A stretch of DNA of 64,000 nucleotides from Actinomycetospora termitidis (GTDB lineage Bacteria; Actinomycetota; Actinomycetes; Mycobacteriales; Pseudonocardiaceae): assembly GCF_030286555.1 (NCBI RefSeq), contig NZ_JASVWF010000001.1:248001-312000 (forward strand). Direction: 5' to 3'. Position 1 is the first letter of the stretch, and every line of letters begins with the position of its first letter. The translations under genes and the position numbers were made by a program. Positions 37,175 through 44,757 of the stretch are shown in pieces. Below the pieces are notes generated by a model. The model worked only from the letters and a program-made list of their open reading frames with translations, had not been told where the DNA came from and ran no database searches.

Positions 37175-37825
37175 ATGAACGCGACCGAGCAGCACCGCGA
37201 GACCGACGACACCATGGCGGCGACGAAGGCCCCGACGGTGCTCGAGCAGATGGGCGGCGCGAAGGGGTTCGTGTACTCCACGATCCCGGTGCTCGTGTTC
37301 GTGGCGGCGAACACCTTCCTGACGCTGCCGGTGACGATCGCGGTCTCGCTCGCGGCCGGACTCGCCCTGACGGTGTTCCGGCTGGTCCGCGGCGAGAAGG
37401 TCGCGCAGGCCATCGGCAGCGTGCTCGGCGTCGCGGTCGCCGTGGCGATCGTGGCGTTCACCGGGTCGCCGAAGGACTTCTTCGTCATCGGCATCTGGGC
37501 CTCGGCCGCCGGGTTCGTCGTCACCGCCGGGTCGTTGCTGGCCCGACGTCCCGTGACCGGCGTCGTGTGGAACCTCCTCCACGGCGGCAAGCACCCGTGG
37601 CGGGGCGACCGCGCGGTGCTGCGGGCCCACGATGTGGCGACGCTGGCCGCCGCCGTGGTGTTCGGCGCCCGCTTCGTCGTCCAGCAGTGGCTCTACCTCG
37701 CCGACGCGACCGGCGGCCTGGGCGTCGCCCGCATCGCGATGGGGACGCCGCTGACCGTGCTCGGCGCGCTGGTCGTCATCTGGGCCTTCCGCCGGACCAC
37801 GAAGCGACTCCTCCCGAAGGGCTGA
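37175..37825 (+). CDS. DUF3159-family membrane protein
   Basis: 216 residues from an ATG preceded by GGAGGAG. About five or six membrane helices: GFVYSTIPVLVFVAANTFL, TIAVSLAAGLALTVFRLV, AIGSVLGVAVAVAIVAFTG, FFVIGIWASAAGFVVTAGSLL and the C-terminal pair, with WNLLHGGKHPWRGDR between. This matches the actinobacterial DUF3159 family of unknown function. Upstream lies the second copy of the MerR-type inverted repeat, so it probably belongs to that regulon. Confidence 0.88.
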   Translation: MNATEQHRETDDTMAATKAPTVLEQMGGAKGFVYSTIPVLVFVAANTFLTLPVTIAVSLAAGLALTVFRLVRGEKVAQAIGSVLGVAVAVAIVAFTGSPKDFFVIGIWASAAGFVVTAGSLLARRPVTGVVWNLLHGGKHPWRGDRAVLRAHDVATLAAAVVFGARFVVQQWLYLADATGGLGVARIAMGTPLTVLGALVVIWAFRRTTKRLLPKG

Positions 37826-37899
37826 CCGCTCCGCACGGACGGGCCCGCCGCACTGGAACGCGGCGGGCCCGTCGTGCTGTCCGGGGTCGGCCGACCGGC

Positions 37900-38067
37900 C
37901 GTGTGCGTCCCGCACACGGCGAGGAGAGCCGACATCGGTCTGCCGGCGCGTTGCGTCCCGCACACGGTTCGGAGGAGCGACGTCAGTACGCCGGCGCATT
38001 GCGTCGCGCAACGCCACACCTGGTCCGGACGACCTGGGCCAGCCGTGTGCGCGACGCAACGCGCGGG
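37900..38067. repeat. 48-bp tandem repeat with inverted terminal copy
   Basis: Units 37905-37952 and 37953-38000 both begin GCGTCCCGCACACGG and end CCGGCGCGTT or CCGGCGCATT. A third unit starts at 38001 and decays. An inverted copy (CCGTGTGCGCGACGCAACGCG) lies at 38043-38063. CCGTGTGCG/CGCACACGG at 37899-37919 forms a hairpin. The gap 37826-38148 holds no supported gene; an additional GC hairpin near 37848-37872 may terminate the DUF3159 transcript. Confidence 0.8.
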
Positions 38068-38148
38068 TGCCGTCGAGGCGGGTAACGCGTCCGTCGGATC
38101 TTTCGACTACAGCCTCGACACACAGGACCGTCGGGGGGAACGACGCAG

Positions 38149-38835
38149 GTGCGCACGGCATACAAGGTCTGGTCGGGGATCGCGGCCGGGGTGTTCTGCC
38201 TCGTCGCGATCGGGGATCTGTCGAACAACGGGACACCCTCCACGACGGCGGCCGCGCCCGCCGCGGTGACGGCTCCGGCCCCGGCCACGTACGCGCCGGC
38301 CGTGGCCGCCCCGGCTCCCGTCGCACCCACGCAGCCGGACGGCGACACCGTGACCGTCTCCGACGTGATCGACGGTGAGTCCTTCGTCGCCGACGGGCAG
38401 AAGATCCGGGTCCTCGGGATCGACGCGTGCGAGGTCTCCACCTACGGCGGGAAGCAGGCCAAGGAGACAGCCGAGACGTTCCTGGAGGGGCAGCAGGTCA
38501 CGCTGCGCGCCGAACCCGGCGTCGAGAAGGACAAGAATGGCCGACTGCTGCGCTACGTCGACCTGAGCTCCGGGGACTTCGGCACGCTCGCGGTGGTCTA
38601 CGACCACACCGGCGTCGACTCCGCGAGCGAGGCCGACCCGACGTACCTCTCCGACCTGCGGTCCGCCGACCCGAACGGCCGGACCTGTTCGGCCCCTCCG
38701 TCCACGTCCAGCTCGTCCTCCGACTCCTCGGACGATGATGACGACGTGTACGTCCCGCTGCCCCGTCGCGGTGACAACGGCCTTCCCGACGGTGCCCTCA
38801 CCGGCGGCTTCTGCGCGAAGAAGTGGTGGTGCTGA
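38149..38835 (+). CDS. Secreted thermonuclease (staphylococcal-nuclease-like) protein
   Basis: 228 residues from a GTG. An N-terminal signal or anchor (VWSGIAAGVFCLVAIGDL) and an Ala/Pro-rich linker precede a nuclease domain at ~70-160. KIRVLGIDACE carries the Arg and Asp/Glu equivalents of the staphylococcal nuclease active site, and KDKNGRLLRYV has the second Arg. The tail is Ser/Asp-rich (a run of five Asp) and ends FCAKKWWC. It probably cleaves DNA or RNA outside the cell. Four cysteines may stabilise the exported protein. The next gene follows after 2 bp. Confidence 0.88.
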   Translation: MRTAYKVWSGIAAGVFCLVAIGDLSNNGTPSTTAAAPAAVTAPAPATYAPAVAAPAPVAPTQPDGDTVTVSDVIDGESFVADGQKIRVLGIDACEVSTYGGKQAKETAETFLEGQQVTLRAEPGVEKDKNGRLLRYVDLSSGDFGTLAVVYDHTGVDSASEADPTYLSDLRSADPNGRTCSAPPSTSSSSSDSSDDDDDVYVPLPRRGDNGLPDGALTGGFCAKKWWC

Positions 38836-38837
38836 CG

Positions 38838-39167
38838 ATGGCCTCACGACGCTCGAGCTCCTCCGGTCTCGGCACCGTCATCGGTGTCGTCCTCCTGGTG
38901 GGCCTCGCGATCCTGATCCTCAAGTGGGCCCTGATCACCGCGGCGATCCTCGCCGTGCCCTTCGGCGCCTGGTGGGTCCACGACCAGGTGCAGCAGCGCA
39001 AGGTCGTCGACCGGCGCACCGAGGTCGAGGGCCGCGCGGTCGTGGACGCGGCCGGCGGGTGCGGTTGGTGCGGCTCCCGCATCGCCCACCGCGACGACTA
39101 CACCGGCAGCCTCGTCCTGCCCGCCGACCATCACCGCGACGAGATCGAGGCGGCCCTGGCGGGATGA
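38838..39167 (+). CDS. Small membrane protein with C-terminal CxxC zinc-ribbon-like segment
   Basis: 109 residues from an ATG at 38838 (a GTG at 38823 is an alternative). One or two membrane helices (GTVIGVVLLVGLAILILKWALITAAILAVPFGAWW) precede a charged helix and a GGCGWCGSRIAHRDDY motif. The CxxC with a downstream His is suggestive of metal binding but lacks a second Cys pair. No family is recognised. It is directly downstream of the nuclease gene, probably the same transcript. Confidence 0.78.
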   Translation: MASRRSSSSGLGTVIGVVLLVGLAILILKWALITAAILAVPFGAWWVHDQVQQRKVVDRRTEVEGRAVVDAAGGCGWCGSRIAHRDDYTGSLVLPADHHRDEIEAALAG

Positions 39168-39203
39168 CGACCGGGGCGCTGGGCAGCAGCGTCGGCCGGA
39201 TGC

Positions 39204-39389
39204 CTACTCGTGCGGCGCGGTGGTGGACTGGCGTCGACCGCGCTGCACCCAGTACACCGCCAGGCCGACCCACACGAGGGCGATCAGCCACCAGTACCAG
39301 AGCCCGCTGATGAGGGCGACGGCGATGAACGCCAGCGCCGCCAGTCCTGCCAGGACCCCGGCCGTCTTGCTCTGTGTCGCCTCCGTCAT
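39204..39389 (-). CDS. Small 61-aa membrane protein
   Basis: 61 residues with two closely spaced membrane helices (AGVLAGLAALAFIAVALISGLW and WWLIALVWVGLAVYWV), a short N-terminal TEATQSK and a basic C-terminus RGRRQSTT. No family is recognised. It is convergent with the preceding gene and lies between it and the tRNA pair. Confidence 0.75.
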   Translation of the reverse strand: MTEATQSKTAGVLAGLAALAFIAVALISGLWYWWLIALVWVGLAVYWVQRGRRQSTTAPHE

Positions 39390-39519
39390 AGATCCAACGT
39401 AACGGGCTCCGGCTCGAGGGTCTCCCCCTCGATGACGAGCCGCGGCCGTCGCTGGTGCGCCCCGGAGACGACGAAGGGGCCGCCGGATTCCGGCGACCCC
39501 TCGGTAGTGCTCTCCTGCG

Positions 39520-39592
39520 CGCGCCCGAAGGGATTCGAACCCCTAACCTTCTGATCCGTAGTCAGATGCTCTATCCGTTGAGCTACGGGCGC
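39520..39592 (-). tRNA. tRNA-Arg (anticodon ACG)
   Basis: On the minus strand the acceptor arms GCGCCCG/CGGGCGC pair, the D-arm is GCTCAACGGATAGAGC, the anticodon arm TCTGA-CTACGGA-TCAGA gives ACG, and the T-arm GGGGTTCGAATCCC is normal. CCA is not encoded. Confidence 0.95.
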
Positions 39593-39632
39593 ATGATCTT
39601 CAATTGTACGGCGACCCTACCGACCACCGCTG

Positions 39633-39722
39633 CGGAGGCTCCGGGATTTGAACCCGGGATGGGGGGTTACCCCAAACCGCATTAGCAGTGCGGCGCCATA
39701 GACCAGACTAGGCGAAGCCTCC
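39633..39722 (-). tRNA. tRNA-Ser (anticodon GCT)
   Basis: The acceptor GGAGGCT/AGCCTCC, the anticodon arm CCGCA-CTGCTAA-TGCGG (GCT) and a long class II variable arm (TTTGGGGTAACCCCCC) identify a serine tRNA. The T-arm is CCGGGTTCAAATCCCGG. Confidence 0.95.
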
Positions 39723-39871
39723 CGGAGCCCTGGGGCCCACCGGTGGAAGACAGTACACGGGCGGTCCGGCCCGGCTGACGGCCACCCCCACCGCAGCCGA
39801 CCCACCTCGTCGTCGGGAACCAAGATCGAGATTTCGTGAGCGCGTCGCAGCAGAGCTTGCGCGTGTCGCTC

Positions 39872-39902
39872 CCGAACTCGTGATCATGGAGCACGAGTTC
39901 GG
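39872..39902. repeat. Perfect 11-bp inverted repeat upstream of the alcohol dehydrogenase gene
   Basis: CCGAACTCGTG and CACGAGTTCGG pair around a 9-base centre. It lies in the 271-bp gap between tRNA-Ser and the dehydrogenase. The left part of this gap (39808-39827) carries TCGTCGGGAAC followed by CAAGATC, which resembles the left end of the repeat framing the DUF559 gene. No gene is supported in the gap. Confidence 0.6.
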
Positions 39903-39993
39903 TTGCGCGCGATGTGACGCGTGCGCGGAGCCGCATGGGATCGCATACGCCCCGGGTAGCCGTGGGCGATCGATCCTGAGGAGGACACCTGTC

Positions 39994-41025
39994 GTGAAGG
40001 CGACGCTGATCTACGGAGCGGGCGACATCCGGGTCGAGGACGTCCCCGACCCGAAGCTGGAGAACCCCACCGACGCCATCGTCCGGATCACGCACTCCTG
40101 CATCTGCGGTTCCGACCTCTGGCCGTACAAGAGTCGGGAGGCGACGGAGCAGGGCGGACGGATCGGCCACGAGTTCATCGGGGTCGTCGAGGAGACCGGC
40201 TCGGACGTCGGCCGGGTGAAGCAGGGCGACGTCGTCGTGGCGCCGTTCTTCTACGCCGACGGCACCTGCGAGTACTGCCGTGCCGGCCTGACGAGCGCCT
40301 GCCCGAACGGCAGCGCGTGGGGTGCCGAGACCGACGGCGGGCAGGGCGAGGCGGCGCGCGTCCCGTTCGCCGACCACTCGCTCATGAAGCTCGACGTGCC
40401 GGTCGAGTCCGAGCTGATGCCGAGCCTGCTGACGCTGTCGGACGTGTTCGGCACCGGCCACCACGCGGCGGTGTCGGCGCGGGTCGAGCGCGGCAAGGAC
40501 GTCGTCGTCGTGGGCGACGGCGCCGTCGGCCTGCTGGCCGTCCTGGCGGCGAAGCGCCTCGGCGCCGAGCGCATCGTCCTGATGGGCCACCACAAGGACC
40601 GCACGGACCTCGGGCGCGAGTTCGGCGCCACCGACGTCGTCGCCGAGCGCGGCGAGGAGGGCGAGCAGAAGGTCCGCGACGTCCTCGGAACCGACGGCGC
40701 CCACTCGACGATCGAGGCGGTCGGGTACGACCAGGCGCTCTCGACCGCGCTGAACGTTACGAAGCCCGGCGGGTACGTCGGCATCGTCGGGGTCCCGCAG
40801 AGCGGCACGATCCCGAACGCGGGGCGCAAGTTCGGCGCCAACATCACGATCGCCGGCGGCATCGCGCCGACCCAGGCGAACATGCACGAGCTGCTGCCCG
40901 ACGTGATGGACGGCAAGGTCGAGCCGGGCAAGGTCTTCAACCGGACCATCGGGCTCGACGAGGTCCCCGAGGGCTACCGGGCCATGAACGACCGCGAGGC
41001 GCTCAAGGTGCTGGTGCGGCCGTAG
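39994..41025 (+). CDS. Zinc-dependent alcohol dehydrogenase family protein
   Basis: 343 residues from a GTG preceded by GAGGAGGACAC. The catalytic-zinc ligands are in THSCICGSDLW and GRIGHEFIGVVEE. The NAD(P) fold is DVVVVGDGAVGLLAVLAAKRLGAERI. The structural-zinc loop keeps only three cysteines (DGTCEYCRAGLTSACPNG), so the structural zinc may be absent or altered. It is a medium-chain dehydrogenase of unknown substrate. The stop is 2 bp before a perfect 21-bp hairpin shared with the convergent MprF-like gene. Confidence 0.92.
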   Translation: MKATLIYGAGDIRVEDVPDPKLENPTDAIVRITHSCICGSDLWPYKSREATEQGGRIGHEFIGVVEETGSDVGRVKQGDVVVAPFFYADGTCEYCRAGLTSACPNGSAWGAETDGGQGEAARVPFADHSLMKLDVPVESELMPSLLTLSDVFGTGHHAAVSARVERGKDVVVVGDGAVGLLAVLAAKRLGAERIVLMGHHKDRTDLGREFGATDVVAERGEEGEQKVRDVLGTDGAHSTIEAVGYDQALSTALNVTKPGGYVGIVGVPQSGTIPNAGRKFGANITIAGGIAPTQANMHELLPDVMDGKVEPGKVFNRTIGLDEVPEGYRAMNDREALKVLVRP

Positions 41026-41027
41026 GC

Positions 41028-41073
41028 CAGGTGAGCAGAAATTGTCGCGATAGCGACAATTTCTGCTCACCTG
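41028..41073. terminator. Perfect 21-bp hairpin between convergent genes, containing the MprF-like stop codon
   Basis: The left arm is CAGGTGAGCA-GAAA-TTGTCGC, the loop GATA, and the right arm is its exact complement. It follows the dehydrogenase stop by 2 bp, and the TGA of the convergent MprF-like gene lies inside the right arm. It probably acts as a bidirectional terminator. It is a sister of the hairpin at 42843. Confidence 0.8.
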
Positions 41074-42818
41074 CGGAGCACACGTAGCACCGCGGGTGGC
41101 CTGCCGCCGTAGCCCTCCGCCTCGAAGGCGGCCACGGCGATCCGCGGCAGGTCGCGCACCGCGTCGAACACCAGGTAGCGCGGCACCCAGGTGGGGCCGA
41201 AGCGGGCGTTGAAGCGGTAGAGCGTCTCGATCTGCCACCACCGCGACGCGATCCGCAGCAGCCGCGCCCAGAGTCGCGCCACCGGTCCCGCGCCGATCCG
41301 CTCCCCCCGCTCCAGCGCTGAGCGGAACACGGCGAAGTTCAGGGAGACCCGGTCGACCCCCAGCCCGCGGCACGCCGCGAGCAGGTCGGTGATCAGCAGC
41401 TCGTTGAGACCGTTCTCGGTGACGGCGGGGTCGCGGATCATGAGGTCCAGCGAGAGTCCCTCGGTGCCCCACGGGACGAACTGCAGGAGGCCGCGCGGGG
41501 CGTCCTCGGCGGTCGCCACGACGAGGACCGCCTCCGGGTCGGCGGCGGTGTCGCCGACCCGCGAGAGCGCCATGGAGAACCCGCGCTCGTCGGGGCCGCC
41601 GCGCCAGCGCTCGACGCAGGCGTGCAGCTCGGCGAGCTCCGCGGCCGGGACGTCGCGCAGGCGGCGCACCGTCGTCCCGTAGCCGGCCCGTTTGATGCGC
41701 GAGACCGCCTGCCGGACGGTGCGCATGGCGCGGCCCTGCAGCGAGAAGGTCGCGACGTCGACGACGGCCTCGTCGCCGAGTTCCAGCGCGTCCAGCCCGG
41801 CTTCTCGCGACCACACCCGCGCCCCGGTCTCGGAGCAGCCCAGCACCGCGGGCACCCAGCCGTGCCGGCGGCACGTCGTCACGAACTCCTCGATCGCCCC
41901 GGGCCAGGCCTCGACGTCGCCGAGCGGATCGCCGGAGGCGAGCGCGACGCCGGCCAGCACGCGGTAGGCGACGGCGGCCTTGCCGGACTCGGAGAAGACC
42001 ACCGACTTGTCCCGGCGCAGCGCGAAGTAGCCCAGGGAGTCGGCCCGGCCGTGCCGGTCGAGGAGCCCGCGGATGCCGGCCTCGTCGTCGGGCGAGAGCT
42101 GCGGGTGCGGCTCGGCCGAGCGCAGCCAGAAGTAGCCGCCGAGGACGACCGCGCCGATGCCGAAGGTGAGCCCGACGGCGGCGGTCAGGTCGTCGTACCA
42201 CGCGAACCGGAACTCGACCGGGCCCTCGACGCCGACCAGCGACAGCAGCGCGTGCAGCAGCTTCTCCCCGACCGACGGCCGGTCGAGCAGGAACGTCGGC
42301 CGGACGAACAGCAGCATCGCGCTGACGATCACGAAGCCGGCGACCAGCAGCTGCGCCACCAGGCGGACCACCACGAGCCGGCCCAGCGGGTCGGGCACCG
42401 CGTCGAACTCGCGCCGGGTCCACAGCAGGCCGATCAGCAGGACGACGGCCACCACCAGCGGCGCGATCGGATGCCGGCCGAGCAGGTGCGACACCACGAT
42501 CACGACGCACAGCAGCACCGCGAGCTGCCACGCCCGTCGCTTCCGGCGCCGTAGGCCGGTGGCCAGCAGCATCAGGCCGACGCCCGCGGTCGCGAGGACG
42601 ACGGTGCCGACGAGCGACGCCTCGACCGGGAGCCCGAACCACGCGGCCGGCTCGAGCCGTCGACGGGCCGCGGGGGCGAAGATCGAGACGATCGACAGCA
42701 GGCCCACGATGCGGGCGGCCCAGACGACGACGCGGGCGATCCGGGCGCGTCGCCGCCGTTCCCGGCGGACCTCGTCCTCGGCGCCCTCCTCGGGCTCCGA
42801 GACCCGGGTCCGAGTCAC
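41067..42818 (-). CDS. MprF/LysX-N-terminal-like integral membrane protein (phosphatidylglycerol aminoacyltransferase family)
   Basis: 583 residues from a GTG preceded by GGGGAGGA. The first ~230 residues contain about six or seven membrane helices (ARIVGLLSIVSIFAP, VGTVVLATAGVGLMLLATGL, LAVLLCVVIVVSHLLG, LVVAVVLLIGLLW and others). The C-terminal ~320 residues are a DUF2156/GNAT-like domain (DSLGYFALRRDKSVVFSESGKAAVAYRV, ALASGDPLGD, SLDLMIRDPAVTENGLNELLITDLL, YRFNARFGPTWVPRYLVFD). Family members transfer Lys or Ala from aminoacyl-tRNA to phosphatidylglycerol, altering membrane charge. Flanked on both sides by closely related perfect hairpins. Confidence 0.9.
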   Translation of the reverse strand: MTRTRVSEPEEGAEDEVRRERRRRARIARVVVWAARIVGLLSIVSIFAPAARRRLEPAAWFGLPVEASLVGTVVLATAGVGLMLLATGLRRRKRRAWQLAVLLCVVIVVSHLLGRHPIAPLVVAVVLLIGLLWTRREFDAVPDPLGRLVVVRLVAQLLVAGFVIVSAMLLFVRPTFLLDRPSVGEKLLHALLSLVGVEGPVEFRFAWYDDLTAAVGLTFGIGAVVLGGYFWLRSAEPHPQLSPDDEAGIRGLLDRHGRADSLGYFALRRDKSVVFSESGKAAVAYRVLAGVALASGDPLGDVEAWPGAIEEFVTTCRRHGWVPAVLGCSETGARVWSREAGLDALELGDEAVVDVATFSLQGRAMRTVRQAVSRIKRAGYGTTVRRLRDVPAAELAELHACVERWRGGPDERGFSMALSRVGDTAADPEAVLVVATAEDAPRGLLQFVPWGTEGLSLDLMIRDPAVTENGLNELLITDLLAACRGLGVDRVSLNFAVFRSALERGERIGAGPVARLWARLLRIASRWWQIETLYRFNARFGPTWVPRYLVFDAVRDLPRIAVAAFEAEGYGGRPPAVLRVLRR

Positions 42819-42842
42819 CCTGTCCTCCCCATGTGCGCGGAG

Positions 42843-42892
42843 CGCAGGTGAGCACTTGTTGTCGCTATGGCGACAACAAGTGCTCACCTGCG
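42843..42892. terminator. Perfect 23-bp hairpin upstream of the MprF-like gene
   Basis: The left arm is CGCAGGTGAGCA-CTTG-TTGTCGC, the loop TATG, and the right arm is its exact complement. It lies 4 bp after the stop of the upstream dienelactone-hydrolase-like gene and 25 bp before the MprF-like start. Compared with the hairpin at 41028, only a 4-bp stem segment (CTTG/CAAG versus GAAA/TTTC), the loop and the outermost pairs differ. Confidence 0.8.
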
Positions 42893-42896
42893 AAGC

Positions 42897-43610
42897 TCAT
42901 CGCAGGTGCGCGTCGAACCAGTTCAGCACGCGGTGTCGCGCCTCGCTCCGGGTCCCCTCCGCGCCCTCGGACTCGTCGAGGGCGTCGGGACCGCCGGCGG
43001 CGGCCGGGTCCTCGGTGTCGTCGAACCGGTGCTCGGCCGCGGGGTAGACGACCACGTCCACCACGGCGCCGGAGGCGTGGGCCGCTTCCCGCAGGCGCTC
43101 GATGTCGGAGGGGTCGACCGGGTCCCCGGTCTCGCCGTAGAGCCCCAACCAGGGGCAGGTCAGCTCGCCGACCACGTCCAGCAGCGGCGGCAGACCGTCG
43201 GCCAGGGGCTGCTTCACCCCGGCCGCGGCGACCGTGACCGCCGCGCCGAGGGAGCGCTGCGAGGCGACGACGAGGGCGGCGGTCGCCCCGAGGTCGAAGC
43301 CCAGGATTCCCATCCGGTCGGCCGGGACGCCGTGGTCGGCCAACCACCCGAACGAGGCGTCCGAGTCGGTGAGCACGGAGGCCCCGGAGACGGCGTCGGC
43401 GGACCCGCTGCCGTGGAACAGGTGCGGGGCGACGGCGAGCCAGCCCTCCTCGGCCAGGTGGTCCACGATGCTCTCGGTGCGCTCGGTGACGCCGTGCGCG
43501 GAGTGCAGCACCACGATCCCCCCGCGGACCGGCGAGCCGTCCGGCGCACCGACGGTCACCGCGAGCTCGGTGTCGTCGACGAGCGGGATCGTCTCCGTGC
43601 GGGTCGTCAT
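42897..43610 (-). CDS. Dienelactone-hydrolase-like alpha/beta hydrolase with an Asp in the nucleophile position
   Basis: 237 residues from an ATG at 43610. The alpha/beta fold is clear: GGIVVLHSAHGVTERTESIVDHLAEEGWLAVAPHLFHG, MGILGFDLGATAALVVA, LGLYGETGDPVDPSD and YPAAEHRFDD. The Asp and His of the triad are visible, but the elbow reads GFDLGA where dienelactone hydrolases have GFCxGG, so the nucleophile is replaced by Asp. Either the mechanism differs or the enzyme is inactive. Substrate unknown. Confidence 0.87.
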   Translation of the reverse strand: MTTRTETIPLVDDTELAVTVGAPDGSPVRGGIVVLHSAHGVTERTESIVDHLAEEGWLAVAPHLFHGSGSADAVSGASVLTDSDASFGWLADHGVPADRMGILGFDLGATAALVVASQRSLGAAVTVAAAGVKQPLADGLPPLLDVVGELTCPWLGLYGETGDPVDPSDIERLREAAHASGAVVDVVVYPAAEHRFDDTEDPAAAGGPDALDESEGAEGTRSEARHRVLNWFDAHLR

Positions 43611-43710
43611 GAACCAGAGCCTTCCATGCCCGGACCACCCGCTGCCGCGTGACCGGCCCCGATGGCCGAATCCGACTCCTCTGCGTGGATCGGAGCACTA
43701 CGGTGGCGGC

Positions 43711-44757
43711 GTGACACCGCTGCGCCCGGACCTCTCCTCGTTGCCCGCCTACGTCGCCGGGCGGACCGTGCCGGGGGCGGTCAAGCTCGCGAGCAACGAG
43801 GTCGCGCTGCCGCCGCACCCGCACGTCCGGGAGGCGGTCGGGGAGGCCGTCGCAGCCGGCAACCGGTACCCCGACATCACCGTCACCGCCCTCTCCGAGA
43901 AGCTCGCCGGCCACCTCGGCGTGCCGCGCGAGCGGATCACGGTCGGGTGCGGATCGGTCGCGCTGTGCGGGCAGCTGATCTCCGCGGTGTGCTCCCCCGG
44001 AGACGAGGTCGTCTTCCCGTGGCGCTCGTTCGAGGCCTACCCGATCGTCTCGGTCATCGGGCACGCGACGCCGGTGCCGGTGCCCAACACCGCCGGCCAC
44101 GAGCACGACCTCGAGGCCATGCTCGCGGCGATCACCGACCGCACGCGGATCGTCTTCGTCTGCAACCCGAACAACCCGACCGGCACCGCGATCCGTCGTC
44201 GGGAACTCACCGACTTCCTCGCGCGGGTCCCCGAGCACGTGCTCGTCGTCCTCGACGAGGCCTACCGGGAGTTCGTCGCCGACCCGGAGGTCCCCGACGG
44301 CCTGACGATGCTCGACGCGCACCCGCACGTCGCCGTCCTGCGGACCTTCTCCAAGGCACACCGCCTGGCGGGCCTGCGGGTCGGCTACGCCGTGGCCGCG
44401 CCCGACCTCGCCGCCGCGCTGCGCAGCGTCGCGATCCCGTTCTCGGTCTCCAGCCCGGCCCAGGCCGCGGCGCTCGCCGCCCTCGACGTGCTCGACGAGC
44501 TCGAGGCCGACGCCCGGACGGCGGCCTCCGAGGCGCAGCGGATGGCGGCGACGCTGCGAGAGATGGGCTACGAGGTCCCGGAGACGCAGGCCAACTTCTG
44601 CTGGCTGCCGCTCGGGGACCGCACGCAGGAGTTCGCAGAGCACGCACTGGACCACAAGGTCGTCGTGCGGGCCTTTCACCCCGACGGCGTGCGCATCTCC
44701 GCGGGCGTTGCGGACGAGAACGACCTGCTGATCGAGGCCGCGAGATCCTTTTCCTGA
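43711..44757 (+). CDS. Histidinol-phosphate/aromatic aminotransferase family protein
   Basis: 348 residues from a GTG. Signatures are VKLASNEVALPPHPHVREAV, NRYPDITVTALSEKLA, VCNPNNPTGTAIRRREL, VLDEAYREFV and RTFSKAHRLAGLRVGYAVAAP with the PLP lysine; RISAGVADENDLLIEA ends the protein. Isolated from his genes, it could be the actinobacterial HisC2/PatA aromatic aminotransferase. The 3' end overlaps the convergent acyltransferase gene by 82 bp. A near-copy of the dispersed CCGTCGTCGGGAAC motif lies in frame at 44192-44206. Confidence 0.9.
   Translation: MTPLRPDLSSLPAYVAGRTVPGAVKLASNEVALPPHPHVREAVGEAVAAGNRYPDITVTALSEKLAGHLGVPRERITVGCGSVALCGQLISAVCSPGDEVVFPWRSFEAYPIVSVIGHATPVPVPNTAGHEHDLEAMLAAITDRTRIVFVCNPNNPTGTAIRRRELTDFLARVPEHVLVVLDEAYREFVADPEVPDGLTMLDAHPHVAVLRTFSKAHRLAGLRVGYAVAAPDLAAALRSVAIPFSVSSPAQAAALAALDVLDELEADARTAASEAQRMAATLREMGYEVPETQANFCWLPLGDRTQEFAEHALDHKVVVRAFHPDGVRISAGVADENDLLIEAARSFS

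Noticed and set aside
37905..38067. Possible CRISPR array
   Set aside because: Units are contiguous 48-bp tandem copies without unique spacers, there are fewer than three good copies, and no cas gene is present.
42818..42887. Extended MprF-like start at 42887
   Set aside because: The extra residues would be encoded by the hairpin itself, and the GTG at 42818 has a strong ribosome binding site.
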